Assembly: GCA_020284085.1 (NCBI GenBank)
Contig: JACEVL010000831.1
Span: 62,001 to 126,000 of the forward strand
Origin: Aporrectodea caliginosa
Lineage: Eukaryota; Annelida; Clitellata; Crassiclitellata; Lumbricidae
Direction of reading: 5' to 3'
Length of the DNA stretch: 64,000 nt
Shown one piece after another: positions 58,790 through 64,000 of the stretch. The position numbers and the translations under genes are program-made. How positions within the stretch are numbered: the first letter of the stretch is position 1; each line of letters begins with the position of its first letter. Under the pieces are notes generated by a model. The model worked only from the letters and a program-made list of their open reading frames with translations. It did no database searches and was not told where the DNA came from.

Positions 58790-58930
58790 CTGAGTGGCCG
58801 AGTGGGTTGGTTGACTGCTCGTCACGCCGGCGCCCCGGGTTCGCTTCCCGGTCGGGTCGGTTTATCAGAGATTAATTTCTCGGATCTTTACTGCGGGTGG
58901 CTCGGTCGCATTATAAACGTGGAGTACAAT
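58790..58930 (+). mobile_element. tRNA-Leu/Ser-like SINE, family D
   Basis: CCTGAGTGGCCGAGTGGG is a type II tRNA-like A-box region, and CCCGGGTTCGCTTCCCGG is a B box with a T-arm-like stem. The acceptor stem and anticodon arm do not close properly, and a SINE-like body follows (GATTAATTTCTCGGATCTTT). It is therefore a retroposon head, not a working tRNA gene. Confidence 0.7.
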
Positions 58931-58962
58931 ACAACACACAATACAACACATCACAATACAAC

Positions 58963-59165
58963 TGGGGCGCGGTGGTTTAGGGGTATGTTCGGTGCCTTGC
59001 AGCTGGAGGGTTGCGGGTTCGAATCCACTTCAAAGCCGCCGCGTAGGGACCCTGGGCAAGTCCTTCACTCGCAATTGCTCATGCGCTTCGGCGTGAAACT
59101 CCGATTCAGCGTTCGCGCAGTAGTCGGGAGCGCCTCTCAATGGGAAATCTGGTAGGGGCGCTATA
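58963..59165 (+). mobile_element. SINE family A, full-length copy
   Basis: It starts GGGGCGCGGTGGTTTAGGGG, has B box GGGTTCGAATCC, body CGCTTCGGCGTGAAACTCCG and tail GGGGCGCTATAACAAG. AATACAA-rich DNA lies on both sides, so the target-site duplication is hard to define. Confidence 0.9.
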
Positions 59166-59194
59166 ACAAGTGTTCAAATACAATACAATACAAT

Positions 59195-59320
59195 ACAATA
59201 TATTCGTTTAATTGAGAAAAACAGTCTGACAAAAACGCAGAAATGCTAACATGAGTGATAAAGAATAGGCCTAATTAAAGTTAATTATAACATTTTACAA
59301 TAAACTAGTCAATATTTTTA
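59195..59320 (-). mobile_element. LINE 3' UTR fragment related to 55158-57312
   Basis: TATATTCGTTTAATT followed by GACAAAAACGCA matches CATATTCGTTTAATTTC and GACAAAACGCA at 55168-55210. The tail here is (CAATA)n where the other copy has (CAT)n. Confidence 0.7.
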
Positions 59321-60050
59321 TATAATGATCTGGGAATAAATTGAGAGTTGTCCTTGGGTGAGAGAGTGTGACGTAAATTGGTTTCATAAGGTTCCTTACC
59401 TTTTCGCTAGATGGAGCTCTGCAATAGCAATTACTTGCTTCAGCGCTATATAAAATTTTAGTCGCTAGATGTCGTTACTCTCATCATCCGGGACCTGGCC
59501 TTGCTCGCTTGGTGTTGATGAGTTCGGTCGCCATTTTTGGGATGAAATCAAAATCTAAATGTTCGATAGATTTTCGATTCAAATTGTCCGTTAAGTTTTC
59601 GATTTGCGTGTCGACTAGTCGAGTCGTCGCTGGCGAAGCCATTTTGGGTGAAATTGAAGAGATTCATTCGAAATTATCGATTCAATTGATCGGTCTAGAG
59701 TCGTCACCGATTGCTGATGAGAAGAGCAATTGAAGATAGTCGATTTCCCCATTGCAGATTCCGTAAAACAAAAACCACAGGGAGTTCTTTGCATTCTCTT
59801 TCTTTTAATGATAAAAGGTGGAAATTGGGAAAGGTGAAACTCCAGAGGATAGGTTGTTGAGTCGTTCTAAAGTAGAAAATCGTAATCTGTGCTCTTAAAA
59901 ATAGTCTGATATTAGAGTTACTTGTGATCAACTGTATGTAAGTGTGCAGAATTGCTACAAATGGACTAAACTTAATTTGACTTAAGTCTAAGGTGCATTG
60001 TTTAATTGTATTAATTTTCTGCCTTCAGTTCTGAGTTATTTTGATTAAAG
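59321..60050 (+). promoter_or_regulatory. Region upstream of the gag-pro-int frame; possible LTR or leader
   Basis: A TATA-like GCGCTATATAAAATTT lies at about 59442. It sits in a 48-base block between two copies of TCGCTAGATG (59404-59413 and 59461-59470), so it may be a SINE tail insertion and not a true promoter. The second copy of an LTR, if any, would lie beyond the window, so LTR limits cannot be drawn. Confidence 0.35.
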
Positions 60051-63000
60051 ATGGAAAGAAATGTAAGGAAACTACTGGAGTTTATTAATGCAGATTCTGA
60101 ATTAAGAGAGGAATATCTATCAAGAGGTAACGACTTCTTTCAAGAGGTAATGTCCAGGTGTGATAAGTCACCCAAAATCCTAGGTGCAAGGTCATGGGTT
60201 CGAACCCCAACAGAGGGATTGGTCACTGCACCTGAGAGGCAGGTAATGTTTAGGGAAGAAGACAGTATTATGTCACAGACTGTGGGTGAGACCCCCACGA
60301 ACCCTGAATTATCACGAGGCATGATGGTTTCTCCTCTCCAGGGAGACACGGACAGACATTCGGACATCCATGGTAAAGAAGAAGAAGAAGAAGAAGGGGA
60401 TGAACCAGATCCCTACATGCACCTCACCGAGTCAGAAGTAGCATCACTGCTACTAGACCTGGGTCATGGACATCAAATTACCACTGATTCACCAATAGCT
60501 TCAGCAACTGGTTTTGTACCAAGGAGTGTATGGCAGTCCCCTCCCTCCCGGGTTTCCCCACAGCTAGCAGCGCCCACGGAGGCGAGAGCTACAATTGGTA
60601 CCAGAAGTGGGGTACTTCCGGTTGCTCAGGGAGAGGTAAGTATGGTACTTCCGGTTGCTCACGAGGGTGGTAGGGTATTTCCAGTTGCTGAGGAAGCGGT
60701 AAGTGATGTATACCCATTTGGTACTGCTACTTTTTCGGCTGTTGGAACAGACAGGAATCCTTTGGGGACCGCTGTGCATAAAAGTAGACCAGAGATCAGG
60801 ACGACAGTCGACCTGATAGAAGGTCGAGAACCAGACTTTTACGGTGAGTATTCTCTTCCAAGGACTAGGCGAGTAGATGTGGATGCTACCGAAGCAAAAC
60901 AGGTTTTTCCTGCTATGGGTAAGTCTGTGAGATTGGATAGGGAGTATTTGGATTTGTTAGAAAAAGTAAATCAGCTACAAACTAATCTGGAGTTTTTAGT
61001 TGCAGGTGAAAAATGGGAATCGAGCACGTCAGGCAAAACACACGTCGACCCGCAAACCCCTCGCATGGAAGCTGTCCGTTCCCTTCGTGCTTCCGGGGTT
61101 AATTTCACAGAAGATGCCTATCCCGGTCACGTGGCTTTGGTGAGTCGTTGGGGCACAACCTTCCCTTCAGCGCCGAACCCCCGTCATGCCACTCACTTCG
61201 TTGAAACGCCGTCAGTAAGAACCTCGACGCACACTGTTCCGTTCGTCAGTGACCCGACTTACATTCAGTCTGGTCCGGGAACCTCGTACGTCCTTCGGTC
61301 AGGTCCCATCCATCCCTCGTCGTCGCTATTCCTAAGCGGTCTAACCACAGATTCGTCACAGCCTCGGAAGACTTCGTCAAGGGATGCCTCTTCGCTCTCC
61401 CTCCGTCATGATCAACCATTGGTCGAGTCAACTATCTCTGGAAATCCCCTTGCGTCGCGCATCAGCGTTCCATTGCAGTTTGGCAACGGCTGGGGCAGCA
61501 GCCTTCCTACTCATACGTCGACAAATCTGCGACCGAGCGTCTCGACCTGGTGTACATCCGACAGTTGCCTTCGCCTACCAGGCTACTGCCGTGAAGAAGC
61601 TGTGCCACCACCGTCGTCATTTCCAGGCCGTTCATACAGTGAGATCTACCACCTTCCTCCACCAGTTGCAGGACTTGTCTCGTCCAGTCGCTGTTATCAG
61701 TCAGCTCAATTGAATCAAACGGGTGCAATCGGTTCTGTCTGGGCTAACACGTTGCCCGACCGACCGCGGAAGCCGTGGCCAGCCGAATCACATGAAGAGA
61801 ATCCACGAGACTTACTTCGTCAGATGCTGAGAGAAGAACTCAATCTCTTAGCCGCTGAAAAGGTTCGTGCCTCCGTAAGTCCGAACTCTGCTGCTACTGA
61901 CGGAGAAATTCCGCCGTCCGATGAGAAGATGGTTCTGAAGACTGAACCGTCGTCACAGAAAGATAAACCTCCACCACCGACCCCATCTAAGTCTGGTGCT
62001 GCGGAGAAAATGACAGAAACAAAGAGCGTAATCACTTCGACCAACGGACCTGTCGAGAAGAATCGCCAGTGGTTGAAACTGGGTACATTTAACGGGAGGA
62101 CTTCGATCGAAGCCTTTCTGAGACGTTTCGAAATATGTTCCAAGAACAATTGCTGGACTGAGGAAGAACGGGTGAGTCAACTCATGTGCTCGTTGACCGA
62201 GCCCGCTAGCCACATCCTCTGTGAGAGCAATACAACCTCAGAATTTTCAAGTTCTGATCTTGTGGACGTTCTAAGGTCACGATATGGAAGTGCAAACCAG
62301 GCCAGCTTATACCAAACACTGTTGAGTACGCGCAGGCAGAAGGAAGGAGAGGACCTGAGTACTCTTGCCCAAGATGTACGTCGCCTGCTGACATTGGCCT
62401 ATCCTGGACCAGGTTCCGTACACCGGGAAACTATAGCCATCCGGGCTTTCATCGACGCGATGAGGGACAAAGTTTTAGCCCTCAAGGTCCGTGAAAGAGA
62501 GCCAGCGACCTTGGACGATGCGGTTAAGCTCGCATTACGGCTGGAATGTTACCAGAAAACAGAGGATGAAGGCAGAGAAGTCTACGAACGTCGTCCAGGC
62601 CGAATCAAAAGTGTCAAGGAAGATGGAGTCTCAGCCGAGACACTCCGAAAAATTCTCAAGGAGGAGCTGGAATCACATCGGCAGCGTCTGGACCGCTTCG
62701 AGAAGGACTTGGGGTCGATCCATCGGCGTTTGGCAGATCATCCGGTGAGTCATGAAACCTCAAGGGAGAATCCGACTTGGTCTGGACCTCCCCGACAGTT
62801 CAATGGGCGTGGTCACCAAGTTCAGTCACAGAATAACCGTCGTTCTGGTCATCGTGACAATCGCTGCTATGACTGTCACGGAACTGGACACTTTGCCCGT
62901 AGCTGCCCATTCCGCCAGGGTGAACAACTGGACAATTCTGAAGAACGAGGACAAGCAACTACAGAAGGAGAGTCAGCCAACGTGTGTTACGTACAAGGTA

Positions 63001-64000
63001 GCACGAACGCCTATTTGTCACTACGAGTTCATGGTTCAACGCTGAAAGCTTTGATCGATACTGGAAGTGAACTAAGCCTCGCTCCTGCTTCGATCATCCG
63101 TCGTCGAGACTTGGTCAAGTCAGAACAAGTCCTCCGTGCCGCAAATTCTACTGAGATCAAGGTCCTAGGCGAAACGACCTTGAAATGTGAAGCTGACGGA
63201 TTCACGTTCAAAGTACACTGCCTGGTTACTGAACAGTTGTCGGAACTGATACTAGGACTCGATTGGTTAGAGCAGCATAAAGCCACATGGAATTTTGAAG
63301 AACATTGGATCAAAATTGGTGAACATACTCTTCCCTTGCATCGAGGTGCTACAAGACGTGGTAACACCTGCAGAAAGATTGTGACAGCTCGAAATGTGGA
63401 AATACCAGCTTTATCCGAGATGGACGTTGAAACGTTTGCCGTGCTGCCGAATTTGCAAGTCGAAGACAAGTCTTGGGCTACACAACCAAAAGTTTTGGAC
63501 TCAGGTTTGGTTGAGGCAGAAACATTGTTGCCAAGCAGAACGTTGGATATAGCAGATCGTGTGTTAGATCCAATAAGACAGTCAATTGTAAAGAAAGATA
63601 TGCCATTTACAATTGAAGAAGTTACGCTCTGGAATGAGGACGCCATCAGAGGAAACAAGGCCGCGTGTTTGCTGGTGAACGAGAACTTCCCCTCCGAACG
63701 GAAAGAAAACATCGAGCAGACAGCGAGCCTGGACCATTTTCCTCATCGCGCCGAAGCCTTTCCGGTTTACTCGCAAGATGCCACCGCCGTTGCCTTCTCC
63801 AGGTTTGGCTGCCCCCGTCAGTTGCCAACCGACAAGGGCCCGTGGGTTGAATCTACACTCTTCCAAGCCCTGCGCCGACGCCTTGGAGCAGTGGAGCGAT
63901 TCCCTCGAACCCTGAATTCCATTCTGGGGAAGGTTGTGTCCCAAAGCCAACGGGATTGGGATCGGCATCTCCCCATGGTGATGGCCGCTTATCGTGCAAC
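60051..64000 (+). CDS. Ty3/gypsy-like Gag-protease-partial integrase polyprotein, 3' end beyond window
   Basis: One uninterrupted frame of at least 1316 codons. The ATG at 60051 has A at -3 and G at +4 and follows an in-frame TGA at 60042-60044. In order: an N-terminal region with a poly-Glu run (~109-115) and three VLPVA-type repeats (~188-216); a Ser/Pro-rich stretch; a Gag capsid-like region (~675-815, GTFNGRTSIEAFLRRFE); a coiled coil (~863-897); a CCHC knuckle at 939-952; an aspartic protease with LIDTGSE (D1003) and ILGLDWL; then integrase-like sequence from ~1212 (FSRFGCPRQLPTDKG, VERFPRTL). No reverse transcriptase or RNase H is present. The integrase lacks the first catalytic Asp region, and its second Asp (1261) and Glu (1282) are 20 residues apart, not the usual 35. 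It may be a defective retroelement kept open, or a captured gene. Confidence 0.88.
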   Translation, partial: MERNVRKLLEFINADSELREEYLSRGNDFFQEVMSRCDKSPKILGARSWVRTPTEGLVTAPERQVMFREEDSIMSQTVGETPTNPELSRGMMVSPLQGDTDRHSDIHGKEEEEEEGDEPDPYMHLTESEVASLLLDLGHGHQITTDSPIASATGFVPRSVWQSPPSRVSPQLAAPTEARATIGTRSGVLPVAQGEVSMVLPVAHEGGRVFPVAEEAVSDVYPFGTATFSAVGTDRNPLGTAVHKSRPEIRTTVDLIEGREPDFYGEYSLPRTRRVDVDATEAKQVFPAMGKSVRLDREYLDLLEKVNQLQTNLEFLVAGEKWESSTSGKTHVDPQTPRMEAVRSLRASGVNFTEDAYPGHVALVSRWGTTFPSAPNPRHATHFVETPSVRTSTHTVPFVSDPTYIQSGPGTSYVLRSGPIHPSSSLFLSGLTTDSSQPRKTSSRDASSLSLRHDQPLVESTISGNPLASRISVPLQFGNGWGSSLPTHTSTNLRPSVSTWCTSDSCLRLPGYCREEAVPPPSSFPGRSYSEIYHLPPPVAGLVSSSRCYQSAQLNQTGAIGSVWANTLPDRPRKPWPAESHEENPRDLLRQMLREELNLLAAEKVRASVSPNSAATDGEIPPSDEKMVLKTEPSSQKDKPPPPTPSKSGAAEKMTETKSVITSTNGPVEKNRQWLKLGTFNGRTSIEAFLRRFEICSKNNCWTEEERVSQLMCSLTEPASHILCESNTTSEFSSSDLVDVLRSRYGSANQASLYQTLLSTRRQKEGEDLSTLAQDVRRLLTLAYPGPGSVHRETIAIRAFIDAMRDKVLALKVREREPATLDDAVKLALRLECYQKTEDEGREVYERRPGRIKSVKEDGVSAETLRKILKEELESHRQRLDRFEKDLGSIHRRLADHPVSHETSRENPTWSGPPRQFNGRGHQVQSQNNRRSGHRDNRCYDCHGTGHFARSCPFRQGEQLDNSEERGQATTEGESANVCYVQGSTNAYLSLRVHGSTLKALIDTGSELSLAPASIIRRRDLVKSEQVLRAANSTEIKVLGETTLKCEADGFTFKVHCLVTEQLSELILGLDWLEQHKATWNFEEHWIKIGEHTLPLHRGATRRGNTCRKIVTARNVEIPALSEMDVETFAVLPNLQVEDKSWATQPKVLDSGLVEAETLLPSRTLDIADRVLDPIRQSIVKKDMPFTIEEVTLWNEDAIRGNKAACLLVNENFPSERKENIEQTASLDHFPHRAEAFPVYSQDATAVAFSRFGCPRQLPTDKGPWVESTLFQALRRRLGAVERFPRTLNSILGKVVSQSQRDWDRHLPMVMAAYRA
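60596..60613 (+). other. tRNA-Leu(UAA)-type primer-binding-site match inside the frame
   Basis: TGGTACCAGAAGTGGGGT is complementary to the 3' end of animal tRNA-Leu(UAA) including CCA, as I recall that tRNA. It is preceded by ACAAT, which could be an LTR end (..ACA) plus two bases. It lies ~545 bases inside the open frame, overlapping the first VLPVA-type repeat. Confidence 0.5.
60613..60705 (+). repeat. Three in-frame GTACTTCCGGTTGCTC-type repeats
   Basis: TACTTCCGGTTGCTCAGGG, TACTTCCGGTTGCTCACGAG and TATTTCCAGTTGCTGAGG recur about every 35-40 bases and encode VLPVA, VLPVA and VFPVA. Confidence 0.85.

Noticed and set aside
58790..58870. tRNA-Leu or tRNA-Ser gene
   Set aside because: A and B boxes are good but the acceptor stem and anticodon arm do not pair, and a SINE body follows.
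63029..63712. 227-codon frame on the minus strand
   Set aside because: It lies wholly antisense to the gag-pro-int frame, which has recognisable protease and integrase motifs. The antisense frame has none.

Overview
The window looks like intergenic and intronic DNA of an animal nuclear genome, not a prokaryotic or viral one. It holds one spliced host gene with GT-AG introns, tRNA-derived SINEs with pol III boxes, non-LTR and LTR retroelements, many microsatellites and a dense population of small DNA transposons. The host gene is an NFKBIL1 orthologue. With the transposon types this suggests a metazoan, perhaps a marine invertebrate; the exact group cannot be settled from the sequence alone.

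Layout. 1-1000: two units of a ~522 bp tandem repeat running in from the left edge. 1-42 kb: no recognisable host gene. This part is AT-rich DNA carrying non-autonomous DNA transposons with 8 bp target-site duplications (3338-3693, 7667-8422, 11704-12855, 15929-17378, 17762-19079, 25611-26036, 29133-30140, 39280-39415), several SINE families, LINE 3' ends, a ~37 bp minisatellite (14983-15222), a CpG-rich block (27420-28160) and a long inverted repeat (37305-38478). 42.1-46.5 kb: NFKBIL1 on the minus strand in five coding exons, 392 residues. 46.7-48.1 kb: a dead LINE fragment and trinucleotide repeats. 48.1-55.0 kb: four direct copies of one long repeat unit, broken by a LINE fragment with a SINE nested in it and by a 640 bp foldback element containing telomere-like motifs. 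55.2-57.3 kb: a 5'-truncated LINE on the minus strand with an intact reverse transcriptase frame. 57.7-58.2 kb: a second foldback element. 58.8-59.3 kb: SINEs and a LINE tail.

60051-64000: one uninterrupted plus-strand frame of more than 1300 codons runs off the right edge. It encodes a Gag-like region, a CCHC knuckle, an aspartic protease and part of an integrase. No reverse transcriptase or RNase H lies between protease and integrase, and the integrase itself has lost blocks in frame. The frame also contains a 18-base sequence matching a tRNA-Leu primer-binding site. It is the largest coding feature and the most unusual one in the window.

The genes do not form a pathway. The main story is layers of transposition: the four-copy array supplies an empty-site control for a foldback insertion, a SINE is split by a hAT-like element, and a LINE relic is split by another SINE.
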